This document shows positions 50,128 to 58,695 of a stretch of DNA of 64,000 nucleotides, in pieces. The position numbers were made by a program, and so were the translations under genes. The notes under the pieces were generated by a model. That model was not told where the DNA came from. It worked only from the letters and a program-made list of their open reading frames with translations, and searched no databases. This stretch comes from AC-56 sp963798705. Lineage in GTDB: Bacteria; Actinomycetota; Thermoleophilia; Solirubrobacterales; 70-9. Every line of letters begins with the position of its first letter. Positions within the stretch are counted from its first letter, which is position 1. The stretch covers positions 558,001 to 622,000 of the forward strand of contig CAWCTW010000005.1 in the NCBI GenBank assembly GCA_963798705.1. The letters are read 5' to 3'.

Positions 50128-50994
50128 GTGCTGTGGCCCGAGACCGGGTTCACCAAGGGCGAGATGATCGACTACTACGCCCGAGTCGCCGACGCGCTCC
50201 TGCCCCACCTGCGCGGGCGGCCACTGACGCTCAAGCGCTACCCCAACGGTGTCGCCGACAAGTTCTTCTACGAGAAGCGCTGCCCCAAGCACCGGCCCGA
50301 CTGGGTGGCGACGGCACCGATCTGGAGCGGGCGCAACGAGGGCGAGATCGACTACTGCGTCTGCGACGACCGCGCGACGCTCATCTGGGTCGCCCAGCTC
50401 GCCTCGCTCGAGCTCCATCCATCGCTGTCGCTGGCGAAGGACGCCGAGCGGCCGACGGTGCTCGCGTTCGACCTCGATCCCGGCCCGCCCGCCGGGATCC
50501 TCGAGTGCTGCACGGTCGGGCTGCGGCTGCGGGACCTGTTCGGCGACCTCGGCCTCGAGAGCTTCCCCAAGACGTCGGGGTCCAAGGGACTGCAGGTGTA
50601 CGTGCCGCTGAACACCAAGGCCACCTACGACGACACGAAGCCGTTCGCCCACGCCGTCGCCCAGGTCCTCGAGCGCGCGGACCCCGACCTGGTCGTTTCG
50701 CGCATGGCCAAGAAGCTCCGCAAGGGCAAGGTGCTGGTCGACTGGAGCCAGAACGACGAGCACAAGACGACCGTCGCGGTGTACTCCCTGCGCGCCAAGG
50801 AGCGGCCCACCGCGTCAACGCCCGTGGAGTGGAAGGAGGTCGAGCGGGCCGCTAAGCGCGAGGAGCCCGACTCGCTTCGCTTCGAGGCCCGCGACGTCCT
50901 GAAGCGCGTGGACCACCGCGGCGATCTGTTCGCGCCGGTTGCGGAGCTGAAGCAGAGGCTTCCGAAGCTGGATCGGGCGGTCGAGCGGAAGTAG
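50128..50994 (+). CDS. ligD: LigD polymerase domain protein (stand-alone PolDom)
   Basis: A 288-residue primase-polymerase of bacterial NHEJ, with no ligase or nuclease domain. Motifs: TLKRYPNGV, the metal aspartates in LAFDLDPGPP, KTSGSKGLQVYVPL, and GKVLVDWSQNDEHKT. The GTG at 50128 is the first recognised start codon. However, the in-frame sequence just upstream (HRVELTNLDK) matches the usual N-terminus of the family and reaches back into the end of ku without any ATG, GTG or TTG, so the true N-terminus is unresolved. A separate ligase must act elsewhere. Confidence 0.9.
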   Translation: MLWPETGFTKGEMIDYYARVADALLPHLRGRPLTLKRYPNGVADKFFYEKRCPKHRPDWVATAPIWSGRNEGEIDYCVCDDRATLIWVAQLASLELHPSLSLAKDAERPTVLAFDLDPGPPAGILECCTVGLRLRDLFGDLGLESFPKTSGSKGLQVYVPLNTKATYDDTKPFAHAVAQVLERADPDLVVSRMAKKLRKGKVLVDWSQNDEHKTTVAVYSLRAKERPTASTPVEWKEVERAAKREEPDSLRFEARDVLKRVDHRGDLFAPVAELKQRLPKLDRAVERK

Positions 50995-50998
50995 GTCG

Positions 50999-52534
50999 CT
51001 AGAGCGGCTGCCGCACGACCGGCCGCCGACTCGCGCTCGCCTCGTCGAGCCGCCGGACCGGCGTCGTATAGGGCGCGTTGCGGGCGATCTCCGGGTCGCT
51101 CTCGGCCTCGGCCAGGATCTCGTCGAAGGCGTCGGCGAGCGCGTCGAGCGCCTCGCGCGTCTCGGTCTCCGTCGGCTCGACCATCAGCGCCTCGTCGACC
51201 AGCAGCGGGAAGTAGATCGTCGGGGGGTGGAAGCCGAAGTCGAGCAGGCGCTTGGCGACGTCGAGGGTCTTGACCCCAAGCTCCCGCTTCGCGGGCGCCC
51301 CCGAGAGCACGAACTCGTGCATGCAGGTCCGGTCGAAGGCGAGCGGCAGGTAGCGCCCGGCCCGGCCCTCCCTGAGCCTCGCCAGCAGGTAGTTGGCGTT
51401 CAAGACGGCCGTCTCCGAGGCCTCCGTGAGCCCGTCGCCGCCCAGGCTCCTGATGTAGGCATATGAGCGGACGAAGACCCCGAAGTTGCCGGCGAAACCG
51501 CGCAGGCGGCCGATCGACTTCGGCTGCGAGTAGTCGAAGTCGTAGCTGGGCACGGCGCCGTTGCCGCCGCCCGAGCGAACCACCCGGGGCACCGGCAGAT
51601 AGGGCTCGATCCGCTCCGAGACCGCGATCGGGCCGGCGCCGGGCCCGCCGCCGCCGTGCGGCTGCGAGAACGACTTGTGGAGGTTGACGTGGACGATGTC
51701 GAAGCCCATGTCGCCCGGGCGGCTGCGGCCCATGATCGCGTTCAGGTTGGCGCCGTCGTAGTAGAGGGTCGCGCCGCTCGAGTGGACGAGCTCGGCGATC
51801 TCGCGGATGTTCTCGTCGAAGACGCCGAGAGTGTTGGGGTTGGTGAGCATCAGGCAGGCCACGCTCTCGTCCACCTTGGAGCGCAGGTCGTCGACGTCCA
51901 CCCCCCCGCGCTCGTCGGTCGCGACCTTCACGACCTCGTACCCGGCCATCGTCACCGACGCGGGGTTGGTGCCGTGGGCGGTGTCCGGGGTGAGCACCCT
52001 GGGCCGCTCCTCGCCCCGATCGGCGTGGTAGGCGCGGGTGAGGAGCAGGCCGGCGAGCTCGCCGTGCGACCCGGCGGACGGCTGCAGGCTCACATGCTCC
52101 AGGCCGCAGATCTCGGAGAGGGCGCGCTCGAGGCGCCACATCAGCTCCAGCGCCCCCTGGGCCCGCTTGGGCGTCTGCGCCGGGTGAAGGCGCGCGTGGC
52201 CGGGCAGCGCGGCAACCCGCTCGTTCAGGCGGGGGTTGTGCTTCATCGTGCAGGACCCGAGCGGGTAGGGCCCCGTGTCGAGGTCGAAGTTGCGCCTCGA
52301 GATGCGGTTGTAGTGGCGGACGATCTCGGGCTCTGAGACCTCCGGGAGCTCGGCGCCGCGCTCGCGACGCAGGCTCGCGGGGATCAGCTCCTCCAGCGGG
52401 CGCTCGGGGACGTCCGTGGCCGGAACCGATCCGGCACGGCGGCCCTCGACCGAGCGCTCGAAGATCGTGGTGGCCGTCTCCCGCTGCTGGGCGGTGGGGG
52501 TCTCTGCCGTCGTCGGGGGCGAGGCCTGGCTCAT
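50999..52534 (-). CDS. gcvPB: Glycine dehydrogenase (decarboxylating), subunit 2
   Basis: C-terminal half of the split P-protein. The 511 residues hold the PLP lysine (Lys287 in HVNLHKSFSQPHGGGGPGAG), LGSCTMKHNPRLNE and SLQPSAGSHGELAG. Together with gcvPA it decarboxylates glycine and passes the aminomethyl group to the lipoyl arm of GcvH. The N-terminal 45 residues are a low-complexity extension. It overlaps gcvPA as ATGA. Confidence 0.96.
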   Translation of the reverse strand: MSQASPPTTAETPTAQQRETATTIFERSVEGRRAGSVPATDVPERPLEELIPASLRRERGAELPEVSEPEIVRHYNRISRRNFDLDTGPYPLGSCTMKHNPRLNERVAALPGHARLHPAQTPKRAQGALELMWRLERALSEICGLEHVSLQPSAGSHGELAGLLLTRAYHADRGEERPRVLTPDTAHGTNPASVTMAGYEVVKVATDERGGVDVDDLRSKVDESVACLMLTNPNTLGVFDENIREIAELVHSSGATLYYDGANLNAIMGRSRPGDMGFDIVHVNLHKSFSQPHGGGGPGAGPIAVSERIEPYLPVPRVVRSGGGNGAVPSYDFDYSQPKSIGRLRGFAGNFGVFVRSYAYIRSLGGDGLTEASETAVLNANYLLARLREGRAGRYLPLAFDRTCMHEFVLSGAPAKRELGVKTLDVAKRLLDFGFHPPTIYFPLLVDEALMVEPTETETREALDALADAFDEILAEAESDPEIARNAPYTTPVRRLDEASASRRPVVRQPL

Positions 52535-53920
52535 GCCGGCACCTCCGCCCGCTTCCGCCCGCTACCCGCCGCCGCAAGCGCCCGCCCCAGCGAATCCGTC
52601 AGGCGGTCGATGTCCTCCTTCGAGCGCCGCTCGGTGATCGCGACGAGCAGCCCGTCCTCGTGCTCGGGGTACTCGCGGGCGAGCGGGTAGCCGGCGGCGA
52701 TCCCGTCGTTGCTTATTCGGTCCAGCACCTCCGCCACGGGCGCATCCAGCCGCACCGCGAACTCCCGCACCACGGGGGCGTCGTGCAGGAGCTCGACGCC
52801 GTCGAGCGCCGCCAGGCGCTCGCGCGCGTAGGCGGTGCGCCGGGCCATCAGCTCGCCGAGCTCGACGATGCCCCGCTTGCCCAGCCACGCCAGGTAGACG
52901 ACGCCCCCCAGGGCGTTCAGCGCCTGTGAGGTGCAGATGTTGTGGGTCGCCTTCTCGCGGCGGATGTGCTGCTCGCGCGTCTGCAGGGCGAGGACGAAGC
53001 CCCGGCGCCCGTCGACATCCGTGGTCTCGCCCGCGATCCGGCCCGGCATCCGGCGCAGGTGCTCGGAGGTGGCGGCGAAGAACCCGAACGAAGGGCCGCC
53101 GAAGTCGAGCCGGCCACCGAGGGGCTGGCCCTCGCCGAGCGCGATGTCGACGCCGCACTCGCCCGGAGCCCGCAGGACGCCGAGCGTCAGCGGATCGACC
53201 GTGGCGACGGTCGAGGGCCCCGGCCTCCTTCGCCATGGCCGCCAGCGCCTGCAGATCCTCCACGGCGCCGAGGAAGTTGGGGTTCTGCACGAAGACGGCG
53301 GCGGTCTCGGAGTCGACGGCGCCGGCGAGCTCGCCCGCGTCGGTGACGCCGCCGGCCAGCCCCACCTCGACGATCTCGGCGCCGAAGCCCGCGGCGTAGG
53401 TGCGAAGCGTCTCGCGGCTGTGCGGGTGAAGGCCGCGCGAGACGACCAGCTTGCGCCGCCCCTTGGTCGCGCCGATCGCCAGGTAGGCGGCGGAGGCGAC
53501 CGAGGAGGGGCCCTCGTACAGCGAGGCGTTGGCGACGGGCAGCCCGGTGAGCTCGGAGATCGCGGTCTGGAACTCGAACATCACCTGCAGGCCGCCCTGG
53601 GAGACCTCGGGCTGGTAGGGCGTGTAGGGCGTCAGGAACTCGGAGCGCTGCGTGATCGCGTCCACGATCGCCGGGACGTAGTGGTCGTACATGCCGGCGC
53701 CCAAAAAGCACAACTCGGAGTCGGCGTGCGCGTTGCGCTCCGCGAGCCCGGCCAGATGATCGAAGCACTCGGTCTCCGAGAGGCCCGCCGGAATGTCGAG
53801 AGGGCGTCCCAGCCGCAGGTCGGCCGGGATCTGCGCGAACAGCTCGTCGACCGAGGCCGCGCCGATGGCGTCGAGCATCGCCCGCCGGTCGGCGTCGGTG
53901 GCTGACGTGTACCTCGTCAT
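52531..53920 (-). CDS. gcvPA: Glycine dehydrogenase (decarboxylating), subunit 1, with an apparent frameshift
   Basis: N-terminal half of the split P-protein. The first 234 residues (MTRYTSATDADRRAMLDAIG onward, with LGAGMYDHYVPAIVDAI and SLYEGPSSVASAAYLA) are in one frame. The rest (STVATVDPLTLGVLRAPGE to the end, with GGRLDFGGPSFGFFA and RREKATHNICTSQALNALGG) is in another. The break is at GGGGCCC on the coding strand (53215-53221), where removing one G restores a continuous protein. Both halves look fully conserved, so a sequencing or assembly indel is more likely than decay. Confidence 0.88.
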
Positions 53921-53949
53921 CGCCGACTGATCCTAGAGCGAGGCGTCGG

Positions 53950-54342
53950 TTACTCGTCCTCGAGCAGCTTGCGGTAGGCGGCGACGTCGAGCAGCTCGTC
54001 GACCTCGGCCGGATTCGACAGCTTCACCCGCACCAGCCAGCCGTCCCCATACGGATCCTCGTTGATGACCTCCGGGCTGTCCGCGATCGCATCGTTGACT
54101 GCCACGATCTCCCCGGAGAGGGGCGAGTACACGTCGGAGACCGCCTTCACCGACTCCACCTCGGCGTACGCCTGGTCCTTCGTCACCTCCGACCCGATCT
54201 CGGGCGCCTCGTAGAAGACGACCTCGCCGAGCGCGTCCTGGGCGTACCAGGTGATCCCAAACGTCGCCTCCTCTCCCTCGACCCGCGCCCAGTCGTGCTC
54301 GGGGTGGTAGCGCAGCTCCTCGGGGTAGCTCTCCTCGGCCAT
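53950..54342 (-). CDS. gcvH: Glycine cleavage system H protein
   Basis: The 130-residue lipoyl carrier of the glycine cleavage system. The lipoylated lysine is Lys66 in EVESVKAVSDVYSPLSG, with the usual N-terminal RYHPEHDWARVEGEEATFGIT and GDGWLVRVKLSNP near the end. It lies between gcvT and gcvPA, with gaps of six and 29 bases. Confidence 0.97.
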   Translation of the reverse strand: MAEESYPEELRYHPEHDWARVEGEEATFGITWYAQDALGEVVFYEAPEIGSEVTKDQAYAEVESVKAVSDVYSPLSGEIVAVNDAIADSPEVINEDPYGDGWLVRVKLSNPAEVDELLDVAAYRKLLEDE

Positions 54343-54348
54343 CGGTGA

Positions 54349-55431
54349 CTAGCTCTCCTTTCGATACAGCGGTTTGGACTCCACGCGTGCTGGGCGGCGC
54401 CTGCCGCGAACGTCGACCTCGATCTCCGTGCCCGGCTCCGCCAGCTCGGCGGCAACGTAGGCCATCCCGATTCCGGTCTCGAGGCACGGGGAGAGGGTCC
54501 CGCTCGTCACGACACCCACCTCCTCGTCGCCGACCAGGACGGCGTTGCCCTGGCGCGGGATGCCGCGGCCGGTGAAGGCGAATGGGACGAGCTTCTCGCG
54601 GGCGCCCTCCCCGCGTGCGGCGGCAACGGCCCGCGAGCCGACGAAGCCCGTCGCCTCCTTGCAGCACCAGCCCAGGCCGGCCTCGATCGGATCGCGCTCG
54701 GTGTCCATGTCGTTGCCGTAGAGGTGGAAGCAGACCTCCAGCCGAAGGGTGTCGCGCGCCCCGAGGCCGGCCGGGACCGCGCCGGCATCCAGCAGTGCCT
54801 CCCAGGCCTCGGCGGCGCCATCCGGCGGGAGCAGCAACTCGACGCCGTCCTCGCCCGTGTAGCCGGTGCCGCAGACGAGCGCCTCGGATCCGGCGAGCCC
54901 CACGACGGCGGTGTGCATGCGCGCCGGCAGCTCGTCCGCGGCGAGCCCGGTCACGATTCCCCTCGCCTCGGGCCCCTGGACTGCGAGCATCGCGTAGCGG
55001 TCGGCCGCGTCCGCCACCTCCGCGTCGAAGCCCGCCGCGTGCTCGCCGAACCACTCGAAGTCGCGCTCGTGGTTGGCGGCGTTGGTGACCGTCAGATAGC
55101 GGTCGTCCCCGAGGCGGTAGGTGAAGAGGTCGTCGAGGATGCCGCCGTCCTCGCGGCAGAGGACCGAGTACTGGGCCCCGCCGGCCTCGAGCTTCGAGAC
55201 GTCGTTCGACAGCACGCGCTGCAGCAGCGCGAGCGCCTCAGGCCCCGAGGTCTCGATCTCGCCCATGTGGGAGACGTCGAAGACCCCGCAGGCCGAGCGG
55301 ACCGCCAGGTGCTCGTGGCGCACACCCTCATAGGAGACGGGCATCTCCCACCCGGCGAACGGGACGAGCCTCGCCCCCGCACGTTGATGCTCCTCGTAGA
55401 GGGGGGTGCGCCTCATCGCCGCGGTGTCCAC
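54349..55431 (-). CDS. gcvT: Aminomethyltransferase (glycine cleavage T protein)
   Basis: A 360-residue folate enzyme that releases ammonia and forms 5,10-methylene-THF from the GcvH-bound intermediate. Motifs are LVPFAGWEMPVSYEGV, VFDVSHMGEIETSG, VCGTGYTGEDGVELLLP, LGARDTLRLEVCFHLYGND and VGVVTSGTLSPCLETGIGMAYV. The ATG at 55416 is an alternative start that fits the family slightly better. It follows ftsZ by 32 bases; no glycine riboswitch fits there. Confidence 0.96.
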   Translation of the reverse strand: MDTAAMRRTPLYEEHQRAGARLVPFAGWEMPVSYEGVRHEHLAVRSACGVFDVSHMGEIETSGPEALALLQRVLSNDVSKLEAGGAQYSVLCREDGGILDDLFTYRLGDDRYLTVTNAANHERDFEWFGEHAAGFDAEVADAADRYAMLAVQGPEARGIVTGLAADELPARMHTAVVGLAGSEALVCGTGYTGEDGVELLLPPDGAAEAWEALLDAGAVPAGLGARDTLRLEVCFHLYGNDMDTERDPIEAGLGWCCKEATGFVGSRAVAAARGEGAREKLVPFAFTGRGIPRQGNAVLVGDEEVGVVTSGTLSPCLETGIGMAYVAAELAEPGTEIEVDVRGRRRPARVESKPLYRKES

Positions 55432-55463
55432 GGCGCGGAGGCTAGTGGCTCGGAGCGTCCGGG

Positions 55464-56549
55464 CTAGCGGCCGCGGAGGAAATCCGGGACGTCGATGTCC
55501 CCCTCGGAGACCTGCAGCTCGCGCCGCTCGCGATCACCGAGCCCGCTCACTCCGCGCTTGCGGGCGCGATCGCGAACCTGGATCGGCCGGCGGGCGAGCG
55601 TCTCGAAGCCCTCGAACCCGGTGGCGATGACGGTGACCCGCACCTCGTCGCCCATGGTGGGATCGATGACCGTGCCGAAGATGATGTTGGCTCCCTTGTC
55701 GGCCGTCCCGACGACGATGTCGGCGGCCTCGTGGACCTCGAAGAGGTTCAGGTCCTCGGAGCCCGTGAAGTTGAGGAGCATGCCGGTGGCGCCCTCGATC
55801 GACTCCTCCATCAGCGGGGAGGACACGGCCATCTTCGCTGCCTCCGCCGCGCGCTGCTCGCCGGACGCCGAGCCGACCCCCATCATCGCCGAGCCCGCCT
55901 CCGACATGACGGCGCGGACGTCGGCGAAGTCGAGGTTGATCTGCCCGGGCGTGGTGATGAGGTCGGTGATGCCCTGAACGCCCTGGCGGAGGATGTCGTC
56001 GGCCATCCGGAAGGCCTCGCTGATGGAGGTCCGTCGCTCGACCACCTCGAGCAGCTTCTGGTTGGGGACGACGATCAGCGTGTCCACCTGCGAGCGGAGC
56101 TTGTCGACCCCGTCGAGCGCCTGCTGCATCCGGCGCCCGCCCTCGAACTCGAAGGGCTTGGTGACGACGCCGACCGTGAGAGCCCCGATCTCCTCCTTTG
56201 CGATCTCGGCGATCACGGGGGCGGCTCCGGTCCCGGTCCCGCCTCCCTCACCGGCCGTGACGAAGACCATGTCGGCGCCCTTGAGCGCCTCCTTGACCTC
56301 GTCGCGGCTCTCGGCGGCGGCACCTGCGCCGATCTCCGGGTTGGCACCCGCGCCGAGCCCCTTCGTGAGCTCGTGCCCGATCGAGAGCTTGATGTCGGCC
56401 TCGCAAGCCTGCAGGGCCTGAACGTCCGTGTTGATCGCGATGAACTCGACGCCGCGCAATCCGGCATCGACCATCCTGCTGACGGCGTTCGTGCCGCCGC
56501 CACCGGCTCCTACGACCTTGATGACCGCGAGATACGAGGATTCCACCAT
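55464..56549 (-). CDS. ftsZ: Cell division protein FtsZ
   Basis: The 361-residue tubulin-like GTPase that forms the Z ring. GGGGTNAV is at about 16-23, the tubulin signature GGGTGTGAAP at 102-111, and the T7 loop is NLDFADVRAVM. After the core (to about 315) a short linker leads to the C-terminal peptide DIDVPDFLRGR, which binds partners such as SepF. No ftsA is in the cluster, as expected for actinobacteria. GAGAGG precedes the ATG. Confidence 0.98.
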   Translation of the reverse strand: MVESSYLAVIKVVGAGGGGTNAVSRMVDAGLRGVEFIAINTDVQALQACEADIKLSIGHELTKGLGAGANPEIGAGAAAESRDEVKEALKGADMVFVTAGEGGGTGTGAAPVIAEIAKEEIGALTVGVVTKPFEFEGGRRMQQALDGVDKLRSQVDTLIVVPNQKLLEVVERRTSISEAFRMADDILRQGVQGITDLITTPGQINLDFADVRAVMSEAGSAMMGVGSASGEQRAAEAAKMAVSSPLMEESIEGATGMLLNFTGSEDLNLFEVHEAADIVVGTADKGANIIFGTVIDPTMGDEVRVTVIATGFEGFETLARRPIQVRDRARKRGVSGLGDRERRELQVSEGDIDVPDFLRGR

Positions 56550-56589
56550 TGCCTCTCGCCTGTTTCTCCCGTTGGATCTGACGCCCGAG

Positions 56590-56735
56590 GCTCAAGCGAT
56601 AGTTGAGCGTTTCCGGCCCTTTTCAGTCTCAAGCCCTACACGAAGGTAAGGCATTCGGGATTCCCTGTCAACGCACGCAGTGGGGGACGGCATGGAATCC
56701 TGCAACGCCAAACCTCGAGCATGGGTCGAGGGTTT
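56590..56735 (-). promoter_or_regulatory. Inverted repeats in the ftsQ-ftsZ gap
   Basis: The 250-base gap upstream of ftsZ is the longest gene-free stretch in the window. It holds GCTCAA/TTGAGC (56590-56595 and 56603-56608, seven-base spacer) and AAACCTCGA/TCGAGGGTTT (56710-56718 and 56726-56735, one bulge). The first lies in what should be the ftsZ 5' leader. The second could end the ftsQ transcript or be an operator. A separate ftsZ promoter here is likely. Confidence 0.45.
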
Positions 56736-56799
56736 ACGGTTTGCACCGACACTCAGGTAGCGGTTGAGGGAGTGATCCGAAAGCCCTTGGAGACGCCCG

Positions 56800-57654
56800 T
56801 TAACCGCCGATCGCAGGCCGCGAGGGCACCCGCACGTCCACATACTCGAGGGCCGTCACCTTCGGATCGGCGAGCACCGCGGCCGCTGCGGCCCATTTCG
56901 CCCGCGCCTTGGCGGGCGCCCCGAAGCGCAGGTCGATTCCGCCGTGCAGCGACATCACGATCCCGTAGTCGTCCGTTGTCTTCGCCCCCTCGATCAGCGG
57001 CCGGAGCGGTGTGGGGGCCGCGGTGAGGGTGCGGGCCTCGTTCAGCGCCTCCCCGTCGAGCCGGCCGGAGTCGGGCACCTCGTCGACACGAAGCGCGGGG
57101 AGCTCCAGCCCGTCGACGTCGACGCCGGGCAGGATCGAGCCGCCCGCTGCGACGGCGACCTCGCGCTTCCCGTCGCCGGCCACGAGCACCGGGCGCCGCT
57201 CGGTCACGTGCACGGTCAGCCCATGGGGGAAGTTCGCCTCCGCGCTGACCGATCCCACGGTCGGAAATCCACTGACCGCGGTCGCGAGCTGCCCAGCGTC
57301 GACGTGCAGCGTGGTCATCCCCTTGGCGGCCTCGGTGAGCGCGGCCGTCACCCGGTCGCGGTCCGCGGTGCTCACGCCCTCAACCTTGACCTCCTCGACT
57401 GCCACGAACGAGGAGTCACGGAACCAGGCGAAGTAAGCGATCGCCAGGCCGCCGGCGAGGATTGCGACCAGGATCAGCCTCGACCGCCACGAGGCGAGCG
57501 AAAGCCTCCCCGTGGCGGCGGCGCCTGAGCGGCCCCTGCGCCGAGACGCGCTCTTCGCCGGGCGGCGGGGCGGCTTGGCGCGCGCGGACTTCGAGCGACC
57601 GGACCGCGCGCTGGCGCGCCGCCTGCCCGCGGCGGTTGCGGCGGAGGTGCTCAC
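56800..57654 (-). CDS. ftsQ: Cell division protein FtsQ
   Basis: A 284-residue bitopic protein of the divisome. A very basic cytoplasmic N-terminus (about 1-55, Arg/Ser/Ala) is followed by one membrane helix (LILVAILAGGLAIAYFAWF), a POTRA domain (VAVEEVKVEGVSTADRDRVTAAL) and the FtsQ beta domain. The GTG start lies directly after AATAACTTGGC. It is encoded between murB and ftsZ as in most Gram-positives. Confidence 0.9.
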   Translation of the reverse strand: MSTSAATAAGRRRASARSGRSKSARAKPPRRPAKSASRRRGRSGAAATGRLSLASWRSRLILVAILAGGLAIAYFAWFRDSSFVAVEEVKVEGVSTADRDRVTAALTEAAKGMTTLHVDAGQLATAVSGFPTVGSVSAEANFPHGLTVHVTERRPVLVAGDGKREVAVAAGGSILPGVDVDGLELPALRVDEVPDSGRLDGEALNEARTLTAAPTPLRPLIEGAKTTDDYGIVMSLHGGIDLRFGAPAKARAKWAAAAAVLADPKVTALEYVDVRVPSRPAIGG

Positions 57655-57702
57655 GCCAAGTTATTCGCCCCCGTGGGGGGCGGCTCCTGCCTCCGCGCGG
57701 GG

Positions 57703-58629
57703 TCAGCCCTCGCCTTCGAGCTCCCAGTCGTCCGGCCGCCGGGCGTCGCCCAGGATCTGGACCTCGGGCTCGAGGACGAGCCCAAAACGCTCGCGAACGC
57801 GCCGTCGCCCCGCCGCCATCAGCGCGAGGATGTCGGCGGTGGTCGCATCCTCGGCGTTCTCCACGAAGTTCGCGTGCTTCGGGGAGAAGCGCGCGCCCCC
57901 CACCTGAAGGCCGCGACAGTCCGCCGCCTCCAGCAGCTGGCCGGCGGTCCGGCCCTCCGCGCGCGGGTCTTCGGCCGGGTTCTTGAAGGTTGAGCCGAAC
58001 GTCTTGATTCCCGAGGGCTGCGCGTCGCGGCGCTGCTCCCGCATCCGAGCGAGGGTGGCCTTGACCTCGTCGACGTCGCCCTCGGCGAGGCGAAACGAGG
58101 CGCGCGCGACCACCTCCCCGGGTTCCAGGTTGGACCGGCGGTAGGCGAAGCCGAGGTCCTGCGGCGCCCGGCGATCGGTGCCCTCCGCCGTGCTGACGTC
58201 CACCCATTCCAGAATCCGCCCCAGCTCACCGCCGTAGGCGTTCGCGTTCATGCGCACCGCTCCCCCGACGGTGCCTGGAATGTTGATGCCGAACTCCAGG
58301 CCCGTCAGTCCCCACCGAGCCACCTTCGCGGTGGCGGATGGAAGCCTGGCACCCGCGCCGCAGAGCACGTGGGTGCCCTCTCGCTCGACGGCGCTCAACT
58401 CGCCGTCGAGCTTCAGCACGAGCCCCCGGAAGCCGTCATCGGCGACCAGGAGGTTCGATCCGGAGCCGACGATCCCGACTCGGACCCCCTCGGCCGCCGC
58501 CCACCCGAGGAGCTCCACGAGCTCCGCCTCGGTGCCCGGCCGCGCGAAGAGGTCCGCCGGGCCGCCGGCGCGAACGGTGGTGAGGCGCGCGAGCGGGTAG
58601 TTCGTCTCGACGTTCGCCGGGGTCTCCAC
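57703..58629 (-). CDS. murB: UDP-N-acetylenolpyruvoylglucosamine reductase
   Basis: Reduces enolpyruvyl-UDP-GlcNAc to UDP-MurNAc with NADPH. The 308 residues contain TTVRAGGPADLFARP, the FAD-binding VGIVGSGSNLLVADDGF, GLEFGINIPGTVGGAVRMNANAYGG split over the active site, and FGSTFKNPAEDPRAEG with the catalytic Ser region of the type II enzyme. The start is GTG. It lies between murC and ftsQ. Confidence 0.96.
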   Translation of the reverse strand: METPANVETNYPLARLTTVRAGGPADLFARPGTEAELVELLGWAAAEGVRVGIVGSGSNLLVADDGFRGLVLKLDGELSAVEREGTHVLCGAGARLPSATAKVARWGLTGLEFGINIPGTVGGAVRMNANAYGGELGRILEWVDVSTAEGTDRRAPQDLGFAYRRSNLEPGEVVARASFRLAEGDVDEVKATLARMREQRRDAQPSGIKTFGSTFKNPAEDPRAEGRTAGQLLEAADCRGLQVGGARFSPKHANFVENAEDATTADILALMAAGRRRVRERFGLVLEPEVQILGDARRPDDWELEGEG

Positions 58630-58695
58630 CCTCTAAGCATGCAGCAGGGAGGGGTCAGAGCGCGCGCTCGGCAACCGTTTGGTGGATTGGGGTCG

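Noticed and set aside
55432..55463. Possible glycine riboswitch ahead of gcvT
   Set aside because: The gap to ftsZ is 32 bases; a glycine riboswitch needs around 100 or more.
57658..57668. TAACTT before ftsQ as its -10 box
   Set aside because: It ends only three bases before the GTG start, so transcription would begin inside the gene; the ftsQ transcript more likely comes from upstream mur genes.
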